Assembly: GCF_022808325.1 (NCBI RefSeq) | Contig: NZ_JALGCL010000002.1 | Coordinates: forward strand, 1 to 64,000 | DNA length: 64,000 bases | Direction of reading: 5' to 3' | Source: Cognatiluteimonas sedimenti | GTDB lineage: Bacteria; Pseudomonadota; Gammaproteobacteria; Xanthomonadales; Xanthomonadaceae | Part shown: positions 14,748 to 24,890 of the stretch, in pieces | Layout: the number at the start of each line of letters is the position of its first letter | Numbering within the stretch: the first letter of the stretch is position 1 | Position numbers and translations under genes: made by a program | The notes under the pieces: generated by a model | Database searches by the model: none | The model's input: the letters and a program-made list of their open reading frames with translations, nothing else | What the model was told of the DNA's origin: nothing

Positions 14748-15363
14748 CCGCGACCGCTGGCTGGCGCTGGGCTTGCTGCTGGCCGCGCTGGCGCTTGCCT
14801 ACCTGTTGCTCGTGCACCCCTGGTGGACCGTGCCGATGCAGGAAACCGGCGCGCGCATCGCCACCCTGCAGCAACGCGAATTGCGCGCGCGCATGCAACT
14901 GCAGCAGGCGCCGGACATCGGCAGGCGGCTGGCGGTCGCGCAACAGCAGGATGCCGCCGCGCCCGCGTTCCTGCCCGAGGCCACCACCGAACTCGCCACC
15001 GCCGGGCTGGTGCAGCGGCTGGAGACCGTGGTGGCACAGGCCAGCCCCGGCAATCGCGGCTGCGCCATCAGCAACCGTTCGCCCATGGACGGCAACGGCG
15101 GGCAAACCGAGCGATTCGCGCGGGTGACGGTGCAGGTGCGCCTGCGCTGCGGCAACGCCGAACTCGCCGCGGTGCTGCACGCACTGGAAAGCGGCTCGCC
15201 CCGGCTGTTCGTCGACAACCTCAACGTGCTGGCGCAGCGCTACTTCTTCCTGCCCGGGCAGAACCGGGCCCAGGATGCCGGCCTGGACGTCAGCTTCGAC
15301 CTGTACGGCTACCTGCGGCCGCGGCCGGGCCAGGCCGTGGTGGAGGTGCCGCGTGCGCGTTGA
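14731..15363 (+). CDS. gspM: Type II secretion inner-membrane protein GspM
   Basis: Protein of 210 residues beginning 17 bases inside gspL. A short cytoplasmic N-terminus is followed by a single membrane span (WLALGLLLAALALAYLLLV, about 10-28), a periplasmic coiled-coil part and a small ferredoxin-like domain (VQVRLRCGNAELAAVLHALE). GspM binds GspL. The size and layout fit the XpsM-type protein. The start is set by the membrane span directly after the Met. Confidence 0.88.
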   Translation: MPATTDRDRWLALGLLLAALALAYLLLVHPWWTVPMQETGARIATLQQRELRARMQLQQAPDIGRRLAVAQQQDAAAPAFLPEATTELATAGLVQRLETVVAQASPGNRGCAISNRSPMDGNGGQTERFARVTVQVRLRCGNAELAAVLHALESGSPRLFVDNLNVLAQRYFFLPGQNRAQDAGLDVSFDLYGYLRPRPGQAVVEVPRAR

Positions 15364-16123
15364 CGGCGCCGGCCCGCGCACCTGGTTGCTGGCGACGGTG
15401 GCCGGCTGGGCGCTGCTGGCCTGGGTGCTGGCGCTGGCCGGCATGGGCGGGCGCGCGGCGCTGCTGGCCGACGACCCCGGCCTGCTGCAGCCGTTGCCGC
15501 AGCCGCGGCCTTCGCCGCCGGAGCGGCTCGGGCCGCTGGCGCAGTACGCCGAGATCGGCGCCCGCCCGCTGTTCGCCGAGGACCGCCGCCCGCATCCGTT
15601 CTCGCTGCAATCGGGCGATGGCGAGGAGGCGGAGGTCGATGCCTTCGACTACGTGTTGACCAGCGTGCTGATCACGCCGCAACTGCACATGGCGATCGTG
15701 CAGCCCAGCCAGGGCGGGGATTCGGTGCGGATCAAGCTCGGCGAAGCCGCCGAGGACATCCCGGCGTGGCGGCTGGTGGAACTGAACGCCCGCAGCGCGG
15801 TGTTCGAGGGGCCGGAAGGGCGCAAGGCGCTCGACCTGCGCACCTTCGACGGCGTCGGCGGGGCGTCGCCGACCGAGGTGCGCGAACCCGGTGACCGCGC
15901 CGATGCCGGCGATGCGAACGCACCCGGGCGGCGGCCGTCGCCGCCAGTGGCCGCGGCCGAGGCCGATGACGCCACGGAGGCGTCGCCGGCGCCGGCGGCG
16001 AACACGCCCGAGCCCACCGCCACCGAAAAGCAGATGGATGCGATCCGCAAGCGCATCGAAGCGCGCCGCGCGCAGTTGCGGCAGGAAGCGCTGCAAAAGA
16101 CAGCGCCGGCCAGGAAACCGTAG
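15353..16123 (+). CDS. gspN: Type II secretion protein N (GspN/XpsN-like)
   Basis: Protein of 256 residues. The GTG start at 15353 lies 11 bases inside gspM and has GGAGGT (15342-15347) in front. A single N-terminal membrane span (about 10-30, WLLATVAGWALLAWVLALAG) precedes a periplasmic domain with GPLAQYAEIGARPLFAEDRRP, which resembles the homology region of GspC. The tail is a low-complexity Ala/Pro/Asp linker with a final basic helix (RKRIEARRAQLRQEALQK). In Xanthomonas, XpsN links the L-M platform to the secretin XpsD. No separate gspC gene is present in this operon, so this protein probably fills that role; that is inference. Confidence 0.82.
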   Translation: MRVDGAGPRTWLLATVAGWALLAWVLALAGMGGRAALLADDPGLLQPLPQPRPSPPERLGPLAQYAEIGARPLFAEDRRPHPFSLQSGDGEEAEVDAFDYVLTSVLITPQLHMAIVQPSQGGDSVRIKLGEAAEDIPAWRLVELNARSAVFEGPEGRKALDLRTFDGVGGASPTEVREPGDRADAGDANAPGRRPSPPVAAAEADDATEASPAPAANTPEPTATEKQMDAIRKRIEARRAQLRQEALQKTAPARKP

Positions 16124-16135
16124 AGTGCCCGACCA

Positions 16136-18355
16136 ATGAACCTTCGTCCCCAGCTCAAAGCGGTGCTCGCCGCGACCCTCGCCAGCCTGCTGGCCGCTTG
16201 CGCCAGCATGTCGTCGCCGGTGGTGCAGCGCAGCCAGGCGCGGGCGCCCGCCGTGCAGCCATCGGCGGATGCGGCCAGCCCCACGGGCAACGACGTGCGC
16301 AGCCAGGTGCTGCCCGCGGAGGACGCCGGTCCGCAGCCGATCATCCGCCGCGGCACCGGCCAGGTGATCAACCGCGGCGCCGCGGCCGCGCCGCTGCCCA
16401 ACCTGGTCGGCACCACCGGCGCGGCCACCTTCAACTTCGAGGGCGAGTCGCTGCAGGCGGTGGTCAAGGCGATCCTGGGCGACATGCTCGGCCAGAACTA
16501 CGTGATCGCGCCCGGCGTGCAGGGCACGGTGACGCTGGCCACCCCGCACCCGGTGAGCCCGGCCGAGGCGCGCAGCCTGCTGGAGATGGTGCTGGGCTGG
16601 AACAACGCGCGCATGGTCTACAGCGACGGCCGCTACAACATCGTGCCGTCCGACCAGGCGCTGGCGGGCACCGTCGCCCCGCGCACCGGCTCGGCGGCGA
16701 GCGCGCGCGGCTTCGAGTCGCGGGTGGTGCCGCTGCGCTACATCTCGGCGGCGGAAATGGAGAAGGTGCTGAAGCCCTACGCGCGGCCCAACGCCATCGT
16801 CAACGTCGATTCCGGCCGCAACCTGATCACCCTGGCCGGGACCCGCGCGGAACTGGAGAACTACCTGCGCACGGTCGAGATCTTCGACGTCGACTGGATG
16901 TCCTCGATGTCGGTCGGGGTGTTCCCGCTGCAGTCGGGCAAGGCGACCAAGGTGGTCGCCGACCTGGAAAAGGTGTTCGGCGAGCAGAGCAAGTCGCCGG
17001 TGGCCGGCATGTTCCGCTTCATGCCGCTGGAAGGCGCCAACGCGGTGCTGGTGATCACGCCGCAAGCCGATTACCTCGACGACATCCAGCAGTGGCTGCA
17101 ACGCATCGACAGCGCCGGCGAAGGCGTGCAGCTGTTCTCCTACGAGCTCAAGTACGTCAAGGCCAAGGATCTCGCCGACCGGCTCGCCGAGGTCTTCGGT
17201 GGTGGTGGCGGGCGCTCCGACAACGGCGGCGCGCCGAGCCTGATGCCCGGCCTGCAATCGACGCAGATCAAGGACGGCGGCATCGACGACACAGCCAGCA
17301 GCGCGCAGGTCGGCGGCGACAGCGGTGGTGGCGGCCTCGGCGACGGCTCGCTGTCGCTGGATCCGCGCCAGTCCGGCAACGGCGCGGTGATGCTGGAAGT
17401 GGACGGCGACAAGGTCGGCGTGTCCGCGGTCGACGAGACCAACACCCTGCTGGTGCGTGCCACCGGACAGGCCTGGCGTTCGATCCGCGACGTAATCGAG
17501 CGCCTGGACGTGATGCCGCTGCAGGTGCACATCGAGGCGCAGGTGGCCGAGGTCAAGCTCAGCGGTGCGCTGCAGTACGGCGTCAACTGGTACTTCGAGC
17601 AGGCAGTCAACGCGACGCCGGCCAATGGCGGCGCCGGGCTGCCGAGCGCGGCCGGCCGCACCATCTGGGGCGACCTGGCCGGCAGCATCCGTCCCGCCGG
17701 CGGCGTCAACCCGGGCCTGGCCTGGACCTTCCTCGGCCGCAACGCCGCCGCGGTGATCAACGCGCTCGACGAGGTCACCGACGTGCGCCTGCTGCAGACG
17801 CCGTCGGTGGTGGTGCGCAACAACGCCGAGGCGGTGTTCAACGTCGGCAGCCGGATCCCGATCTCCTCGGTGACCTTCAACCCGAACAGCGGCAGCGACG
17901 GCAATACCTTCAGCCAGGTGCAGTACCTGGATACCGGCACCATCCTCAAGGTGCGTCCGCGCATCACCCGCGATGGCACCGTGTTCCTGGACCTGGTGCA
18001 GGAAATCAGCACGCCGGGTTCCCTGTCCAGCGCCGACCCGAACGGCAACGTGCGCATCGACACGCGCCGGCTCAAGACCGAGGCTGCGATCCAGAGCGGC
18101 GACACCATCATGCTGGCCGGCCTGATCAGCGACGGCGTCGACCGGGGCTCATCCGGCGTCCCCGGCCTCAGCCGGATCCCGGTGATCGGCGGCCTGTTCG
18201 GCACCCAGCGCTCGGGCACCAGCCGCGAGGAAGTGATCGTGCTGCTGACCGCGACGGTGCTGCGCAATCCGCTGGAAGCACGCGACCTGACCGACGAATA
18301 CGGCCGTCGCTTCCGCGCCATGGAACCGCTGTACAGGACCCCGAAGCAGCGGTGA
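16136..18355 (+). CDS. gspD: Type II secretion outer-membrane secretin GspD
   Basis: Secretin of 739 residues. A lipoprotein signal ends with LLAACAS (Cys around residue 22), as in lipid-anchored XpsD. The N0 domain is at about 95-165 and N1-N3 domains at about 180-440. A Gly/Ser-rich loop (about 355-410) is inserted before N3. The C-terminal secretin core (about 480-720) has VPGLSRIPVIGGLFG. It forms the outer-membrane channel. It starts 12 bases after gspN; a TAGAGT hexamer at the gspN stop could serve as an internal promoter. It is the last secretion gene of the operon. Confidence 0.95.
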   Translation: MNLRPQLKAVLAATLASLLAACASMSSPVVQRSQARAPAVQPSADAASPTGNDVRSQVLPAEDAGPQPIIRRGTGQVINRGAAAAPLPNLVGTTGAATFNFEGESLQAVVKAILGDMLGQNYVIAPGVQGTVTLATPHPVSPAEARSLLEMVLGWNNARMVYSDGRYNIVPSDQALAGTVAPRTGSAASARGFESRVVPLRYISAAEMEKVLKPYARPNAIVNVDSGRNLITLAGTRAELENYLRTVEIFDVDWMSSMSVGVFPLQSGKATKVVADLEKVFGEQSKSPVAGMFRFMPLEGANAVLVITPQADYLDDIQQWLQRIDSAGEGVQLFSYELKYVKAKDLADRLAEVFGGGGGRSDNGGAPSLMPGLQSTQIKDGGIDDTASSAQVGGDSGGGGLGDGSLSLDPRQSGNGAVMLEVDGDKVGVSAVDETNTLLVRATGQAWRSIRDVIERLDVMPLQVHIEAQVAEVKLSGALQYGVNWYFEQAVNATPANGGAGLPSAAGRTIWGDLAGSIRPAGGVNPGLAWTFLGRNAAAVINALDEVTDVRLLQTPSVVVRNNAEAVFNVGSRIPISSVTFNPNSGSDGNTFSQVQYLDTGTILKVRPRITRDGTVFLDLVQEISTPGSLSSADPNGNVRIDTRRLKTEAAIQSGDTIMLAGLISDGVDRGSSGVPGLSRIPVIGGLFGTQRSGTSREEVIVLLTATVLRNPLEARDLTDEYGRRFRAMEPLYRTPKQR

Positions 18356-19272
18356 CGACGGCAGCCACGGCGGGCGACGCGGCGACGACGGCCGGGCAGG
18401 GATTGCCGATCGTGCTGTTGCCGGTCGGCAGCGACGACACCGCGCTCGACGCCTGCCTGGCCGCACTCGACGCCGCGACCCCCGCCGGCACCCGGGTGTG
18501 GCTGGTCGACGACGCCCAGGCCGGGCCGCGCGGGCTGTCGATCATCGAGCGCTGGCTGCGGCACACGCCACTGGCGGCCGACTACAGCCGCCGCCAGCGC
18601 CATGCCGGCGAAGTCGCGCACCTGGACGAGGCGCTGCAGGCCTGCGGCGATGCCGACGTGGTGGTGCTCGCGGCCGACGCGGTTCCCGCACCCGGCTGGC
18701 TGGCGCAACTGGCCGCCTGCCTGGCGCGCGATGCCGCGATCGCCACCGCCACGCCCTGGTGCAACGCCGGCGAAACCGCGGCCTGGCCGCGCTGCGGCGA
18801 AGTCGCGCTGGTTCCCGAAGATCTCCCGCGCCTGGCCCAGGCCTGCGCGGCGATGCCGCCGCGGCACGCGGAACTGCCGGCGGCGGTGGCGCACGCGGTC
18901 GCCCTGCGCGGCAGCGCGCGCCGTCGCGCCGGCGGCCTGGACGGCGCCAGTTACGGTTCCTGGTATGCGGCGCTGGTGGACCTGTCGCTGCGCCTGTCCG
19001 GACTGGGCTGGCGCAACGCGCTGTGCGAGACCGCGTTCGTCGCCCGCGGCGGCGAGGGCACGCCCGGCGACGGCGACCTCGACGCGCTGGCCGCGCGCTG
19101 GCCGGGGTGGCATGCGCGGCTGGCGAACTTCCTGATGGACGATCCCTTGCGCGACATCCGCCGGCAACTGCAGCAACGCCATGACGCCATCGACGCGGCG
19201 CACCCGCAGGCGGACCTGTTCCCGCGCGTCGCGCCCGGGGCGGCGGCCGACGACGGCACCCAGGCGCCATGA
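18352..19272 (+). CDS. GT2-like glycosyltransferase family protein
   Basis: Protein of 306 residues whose GTG start overlaps the gspD stop (GTGA), so it is coupled to the secretion operon. The N-terminal part has a GT-A-like fold pattern (LPIVLLPVGSDDTALDACL, then VWLVDDAQAG and DADVVVLAADAVPAPGWL). The last two resemble the nucleotide-binding and DxD-like positions of family 2 glycosyltransferases, but a clear DxD is missing. The first 15 or so residues are Ala/Thr/Gly low complexity. The catalytic role is uncertain. It overlaps the next, more typical GT2 gene by four bases, so the two may act on the same surface polysaccharide or protein. Confidence 0.65.
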   Translation: MTTAATAGDAATTAGQGLPIVLLPVGSDDTALDACLAALDAATPAGTRVWLVDDAQAGPRGLSIIERWLRHTPLAADYSRRQRHAGEVAHLDEALQACGDADVVVLAADAVPAPGWLAQLAACLARDAAIATATPWCNAGETAAWPRCGEVALVPEDLPRLAQACAAMPPRHAELPAAVAHAVALRGSARRRAGGLDGASYGSWYAALVDLSLRLSGLGWRNALCETAFVARGGEGTPGDGDLDALAARWPGWHARLANFLMDDPLRDIRRQLQQRHDAIDAAHPQADLFPRVAPGAAADDGTQAP

Positions 19273-20135
19273 ACGCGCCCGACATCGCCGCCATCGTGGT
19301 CACCCACCAGAGCGCCTCGACGATCGACGACTGCCTGTCGCGCCTGCGCGCGGCCGACGGCGTGGTCGCGATCCGGGTCGTCGACAACGCCTCCAGCGAC
19401 GACACCGTCGCGGTCGTGCAGCGCCACGCCGCAAGCGACGCGCGCCTGCGTTTCGTCGCCAATCCCGACAACCCGGGCTTCGCCGTCGCCTGCAACCAGG
19501 GCGCGGCGGCACTCGGGGACGTCGCCGACGCCACGTGGCTGGCCTTCGTCAATCCCGATTGCCTGGTCGAGGCGGACACGCTGGCGCGCCTGCGCGCGCA
19601 CGGCCGCCAGCTCGACGGCAACGCGCTGCTCGGTGCCGACCTGGTCGGCGAGGACGGCCTGCGCGACGCGGCCGCGCGCCGGCGCGACCCGGATTTCGCC
19701 GGGATGCTCGCGGCGATGCTGCGCTCGCCAGCGGCGGCCCGGCTCGGGGTTCCGTTCGACCCGCAACGCTCGCTGCAGCGCGTCGATGCCGTATCCGGCG
19801 CGCTGATGCTGCTGCCGCGGATCCTGTTCGCGCGGGTCGGCGGCTTCGACGCGGGTTACCGGCTGCACGCCGAGGACCTCGACCTGTGCCGGCGCGTGCG
19901 CGCTGCCGGCGCCGTGGTCGCGGTCGCCAACGACGTGCGCGTGGTGCACGTGCGCGGGGTGTCGTCGCGGGCGCGGCCGTTGTTCGTGGAGTGGCACAAG
20001 CACCGCGGGTTCTGGCGCTACTTCCGCAAGTTCGAGGCGCCGCATCGCGGCGCGATGGCGCGGGCCGCGGTGCTGGCGATGATCTGGGGCCGGTTCCCGG
20101 TCGCGGCGCTGCGCGCGCTGCTGCGTCGCGACTGA
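19269..20135 (+). CDS. Glycosyltransferase family 2 (rhamnosyltransferase-like)
   Basis: Protein of 288 residues; ATG 19269 overlaps the preceding stop (ATGA). GT2 hallmarks are IAAIVVTHQSASTIDDCL at the N-terminus, VVDNASSDDT, NPGFAVACNQG and FVNPDC as the metal-binding DxD-equivalent. YRLHAEDLDLCRRVRAAG supplies the ED base motif seen in WbbL-type rhamnosyltransferases. The C-terminus is basic and hydrophobic (KHRGFWRYFRKFEAPHRG), typical of membrane-associated enzymes that build O-antigen or capsule. The acceptor cannot be told from sequence. Confidence 0.85.
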   Translation: MNAPDIAAIVVTHQSASTIDDCLSRLRAADGVVAIRVVDNASSDDTVAVVQRHAASDARLRFVANPDNPGFAVACNQGAAALGDVADATWLAFVNPDCLVEADTLARLRAHGRQLDGNALLGADLVGEDGLRDAAARRRDPDFAGMLAAMLRSPAAARLGVPFDPQRSLQRVDAVSGALMLLPRILFARVGGFDAGYRLHAEDLDLCRRVRAAGAVVAVANDVRVVHVRGVSSRARPLFVEWHKHRGFWRYFRKFEAPHRGAMARAAVLAMIWGRFPVAALRALLRRD

Positions 20136-20180
20136 GTTGCCCGCTGCCGGCGGCGATGCGGCTCGCGCCCGGGGCTGGAG

Positions 20181-21008
20181 TCAGCGATAGCGGTCGATTT
20201 CGTCGCGCAGGCTGCGCGCGGCCGCGGCTGCCGCCTCGGCGTAATCCGCCCCGCGCGATGCGTACAGGATGCCGCGCGAGGAATTCACCATCAGTCCGGT
20301 GCCGTCGGCGGCCTTGCCGTTGCGCACCGTTGCTTCGACATCGCCGCCCTGCGCGCCGATGCCGGGCACCAGCAGCGGCAGGTCGCCGACCAGGTCGCGG
20401 ATGGCCTGCAGCTCTTCCGGGAAGGTCGCCCCGACCACCAGCGCGCAATTGCCGTTGCCGTTCCAGTCGCGGGCGATGGTCGCCGCCACGTGCTGGTACA
20501 GCGGCCGGCACGCGCCGCCGTCGGCGGCGACGACGAGTTCCTGGAAGTCGCCCGCGCCGGGATTGGAGGTATGGCACAGGAACACGCAACCGCGGTCGCC
20601 GCGGTCCAGGAACGGCTGCGCGGAATCCCGGCCCATGTAGGGGTTGAGCGTGACCGCGTCGGCCGCGTAGCGATCGAACGCCTCGCCCGCGTAGTGCGCG
20701 GCGGTGCTGCCGATGTCGCCGCGCTTGGCGTCGAGGATCACCGGGATGCCGGGGTGCGCGGCGTGGATGTGCGCGACCAGTCGCTGCAGCGCATCCTCGG
20801 CGGCGAGCGCGGCGAAATGCGCGATCTGCGGCTTGAAGCAGCAGGCGTACTGCGCGGTGGCATCGGCGATGTCGCGGCAGAAGGCGAACACGGCATCGGG
20901 GTCGCCCGCGAACCGCGCGGGGAACTTCGCCGGCTCCGGGTCGAGGCCGACGCAGACGAGGGAATCGGCAGCGTTCCAGCGATCGCGCAATGCCTGCATG
21001 AAACCCAT
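20181..21008 (-). CDS. pyrF: Orotidine 5'-phosphate decarboxylase (type 2 subfamily)
   Basis: Protein of 275 residues. It belongs to the longer PyrF subfamily, with VCVGLDPEPAKFP at the N-terminus, the catalytic DAKRGDIGSTA, and the NPYMGRDSAQPFL loop. It converts OMP to UMP, the last step of pyrimidine synthesis. The start at 21008 is preceded by a strong GAGGAGGGG ribosome site on the minus strand; a longer frame to 21074 runs into a REP hairpin and is not used. It lies downstream of ettA on the same strand and is convergent with the glycosyltransferases. Confidence 0.95.
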   Translation of the reverse strand: MGFMQALRDRWNAADSLVCVGLDPEPAKFPARFAGDPDAVFAFCRDIADATAQYACCFKPQIAHFAALAAEDALQRLVAHIHAAHPGIPVILDAKRGDIGSTAAHYAGEAFDRYAADAVTLNPYMGRDSAQPFLDRGDRGCVFLCHTSNPGAGDFQELVVAADGGACRPLYQHVAATIARDWNGNGNCALVVGATFPEELQAIRDLVGDLPLLVPGIGAQGGDVEATVRNGKAADGTGLMVNSSRGILYASRGADYAEAAAAAARSLRDEIDRYR

Positions 21009-21033
21009 GTTTCCCCTCCTCAGCCTGCTCTTT

Positions 21034-21107
21034 GTGGGAGCGGCTTCAGCCGCGAGCTCTGTCGGTGTCCGCATTCTTCAATAGCTCGCGGCTGAAGCCG
21101 CTCCCAC
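21034..21107. repeat. Paired REP-like palindromes (BIME-type hairpin)
   Basis: Two perfectly complementary 25-bp arms (21034-21058 and 21083-21107) around the core GGAGCGGCTTCAGCCGCG, separated by 24 bases. This is the same core as the REP-like sequences near 60592 and 60879. The hairpin sits between ettA and pyrF (both minus strand) and could stabilise the ettA 3' end or limit read-through into pyrF. Confidence 0.8.
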
Positions 21108-21138
21108 GGGACGCGTCCGCCGATTGGCGGGCACTGCC

Positions 21139-22803
<1,665 letters not shown>

Positions 22804-22882
22804 CGGGGGCTCCGCAGGCGGGCGGCGGCGAGCTGCGAAGGCAGGGCCGCGGGAAAGGGTTCCGGATGGGCGGGATTATCCC

Positions 22883-22897
22883 GGAACAGGCTGTTCC
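22883..22897. promoter_or_regulatory. 15-bp palindrome between divergent ettA and glyA
   Basis: GGAACA-GGC-TGTTCC is a perfect interrupted palindrome, typical in form of a dimeric repressor site, 80 bases upstream of ettA and 75 upstream of glyA. A -10-like TACACT for glyA is at 22933-22938. Which protein binds is unknown. Confidence 0.4.
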
Positions 22898-22971
22898 ACG
22901 CCAGTTGAATGGCCGTAAACCCCCGCTGCGGCTACACTTTGCGCCTCCCCGACCCCCGCCCGGAGCGATCC

Positions 22972-24258
22972 ATGTTCCCCCGCGATGCCCGCATCGAAGG
23001 CTACGATCCCGAACTCGCCCAGGCCATCGCGGACGAGCGCCAGCGCCAGGAAGACCACGTCGAACTGATCGCCAGCGAGAACTACGCCAGCCCGCGGGTG
23101 ATGGAGGCGCAGGGCAGCGTGCTGACCAACAAGTACGCGGAAGGCTACCCGGGCAAGCGCTACTACGGCGGCTGCGAATACGTCGACGTCGCCGAACGGC
23201 TGGCGATCGAGCGCTGCAAGCAGTTGTTCGGTGCCGGCTCCACGGAAGGGATGTACGCCAACGTGCAGCCGCATTCGGGCTCGCAGGCCAACCAGGCCGT
23301 GTATTTGGCACTGCTGCAGCCGGGCGACACGATCCTGGGCATGTCGCTGGCGCATGGCGGCCACCTCACCCACGGCGCCAAGGTCAACATCAGCGGCAAG
23401 CTGTTCCATGCCGTGCAGTACGGGGTCAACGACCGGGGCCTGATCGACTATGACGAAGTCGAGCGCCTCGCCGTCGAGCACAAGCCGAAGATGGTGGTCG
23501 CCGGATTCTCGGCCTATTCGCAAGTGGTCGACTGGGCGCGCTTCCGCGCCATCGCCGACAAGATCGGTGCGTACCTGTTCGTGGACATGGCGCACGTGGC
23601 CGGGCTGGTCGCCGCCGGCGCCTACCCGAACCCGGTGCCGCATGCCCACGTGGTCACCTCGACCACGCACAAGACGCTGCGCGGCCCGCGCGGCGGCATC
23701 ATCGTCGCCAGCCGCGCCGCGATGGGCGACGCCGCTGACGAGATCGAGAAGAAGCTGCAGTCGATCGTGTTCCCCGGCATCCAGGGCGGCCCCCTGATGC
23801 ACGTGATCGCGGCCAAGGCGGTCGCGTTCAAGGAAGCGCTGGAGCCCGAATTCACCGCCTACCAGCAGCAGGTGGTGAAGAACGCGCAGGCGATGGCCGA
23901 AACCATGGTCAAGCGCGGCTACAAGATCGTCTCCGGCGGTACCCGCAACCACCTGATGCTGGTCGACATGATCGGCAAGAACATCACCGGCAAGGATGCG
24001 GAAGCCGCGCTCGGCCGCGCCCACATCACCGTCAACAAGAACGCGGTGCCCAACGACCCGCAGAAGCCGTTCGTCACCTCCGGCCTGCGCATCGGCACGC
24101 CCGCCGTCACCACGCGTGGCTACAGGGAGCCGGACTGCGTCGCGCTGGCCAACTGGATCTGCGACGTACTCGACAACCCGAACGACGGCAACGTCATCGC
24201 CGGCGTGCGCGAGAACGTGACGAAACAGTGCCGGCAGTTCCCGGTGTACGGCGGCTGA
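22972..24258 (+). CDS. glyA: Serine hydroxymethyltransferase
   Basis: PLP enzyme of 428 residues that interconverts serine and glycine and supplies methylene-tetrahydrofolate. Visible features are [46 protein letters not shown], and the PLP-lysine motif [14 protein letters not shown]. The start at ATG 22972 has GGAG nine bases upstream. A longer frame to 22909 crosses the likely -10 hexamer (22933-22938). It is followed after 16 bases by nrdR, the same order as in many proteobacteria. Confidence 0.97.
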   Translation: MFPRDARIEGYDPELAQAIADERQRQEDHVELIASENYASPRVMEAQGSVLTNKYAEGYPGKRYYGGCEYVDVAERLAIERCKQLFGAGSTEGMYANVQPHSGSQANQAVYLALLQPGDTILGMSLAHGGHLTHGAKVNISGKLFHAVQYGVNDRGLIDYDEVERLAVEHKPKMVVAGFSAYSQVVDWARFRAIADKIGAYLFVDMAHVAGLVAAGAYPNPVPHAHVVTSTTHKTLRGPRGGIIVASRAAMGDAADEIEKKLQSIVFPGIQGGPLMHVIAAKAVAFKEALEPEFTAYQQQVVKNAQAMAETMVKRGYKIVSGGTRNHLMLVDMIGKNITGKDAEAALGRAHITVNKNAVPNDPQKPFVTSGLRIGTPAVTTRGYREPDCVALANWICDVLDNPNDGNVIAGVRENVTKQCRQFPVYGG

Positions 24259-24274
24259 GCCGGAAGGTCGCGCC

Positions 24275-24874
24275 TTGCACTGCCCCTTCTGCCAGCATGT
24301 CGACACCCGCGTGATCGACTCGCGCGTCTCCGACGACGGCGCCACGATCCGCCGCCGGCGCGAGTGCGAGGCCTGCGGCGAACGGTTCTCGACGCTGGAG
24401 ACGGTGGAGTTGAAGCTGCCGGTGATCATCAAGTCCGATGGCCGCCGCGAGAACTTCGACGCGCGCAAGCTGCGCGTGGGCTTCGACCGCGCACTGCAGA
24501 AGCGGCCGGTCGCCGAGGAACAGATCGAGGCCGCGGTGCGCGCGGTGGTGCACCAGCTGCGGATGACCACCGAGCGCGAGATCGGTTCGCGCCGGGTCGG
24601 CGAGTTCGTGATGGCGGAACTGCGCAAGCTCGACCATGTCGCATACGTACGCTTCGCCTCGGTCTACCGTTCGTTCGAGGACGTGGCCGACTTCCGCGAC
24701 GAGCTCGACCGGCTGGAACGCGACCTGCCCGGCGAGGGCCAGTTGCCCCTGCTCAGCGCCGAGGTCGTGCCGATCGACAAGCACGCCGAACGCCACGCCG
24801 ACAAGAAGAAAAAGGGGTCGGAGTCATTTTTCGATCCTGCGCCGCGCCGTCCGACCGGGCCAAGGGAAAAATGA
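24275..24874 (+). CDS. nrdR: Transcriptional repressor NrdR with a repeat-derived C-terminal tail
   Basis: Protein of 199 residues starting at a TTG codon (24275) with GGAAGGT upstream; usual NrdR proteins are about 150-175 residues. The zinc ribbon has CPFC and CEAC, followed by the [27 protein letters not shown] signature, and the ATP-cone domain covers about 50-140. NrdR senses dNTP levels and represses ribonucleotide reductase genes. The last 20 or so residues (from [10 protein letters not shown] onward) are encoded by an inverted repeat at 24808-24890 and are not part of the family fold. The stop overlaps the ribD start in an ATGA. Confidence 0.93.
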   Translation: MHCPFCQHVDTRVIDSRVSDDGATIRRRRECEACGERFSTLETVELKLPVIIKSDGRRENFDARKLRVGFDRALQKRPVAEEQIEAAVRAVVHQLRMTTEREIGSRRVGEFVMAELRKLDHVAYVRFASVYRSFEDVADFRDELDRLERDLPGEGQLPLLSAEVVPIDKHAERHADKKKKGSESFFDPAPRRPTGPREK

Positions 24875-24890
24875 CTCTGACCCCTTTTTC
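24808..24890. repeat. Inverted repeat inserted across the nrdR-ribD junction
   Basis: 25-base arms at 24808-24832 and 24866-24890 are complementary at 24 of 25 positions; the exception would be a G-U pair in RNA. The arms carry AAAAAGGGGTC and GACTCTGACCCCTTTTT. Thirty-three bases separate them. The left arm and spacer encode the tail of NrdR, and the right arm provides the ribD start codon and its first codons. It differs sharply in base composition from its surroundings. Confidence 0.8.

Noticed and set aside
22804-22971. Glycine or other riboswitch upstream of glyA
   Set aside because: The gap is short and I could not find the conserved cores of known riboswitch classes.
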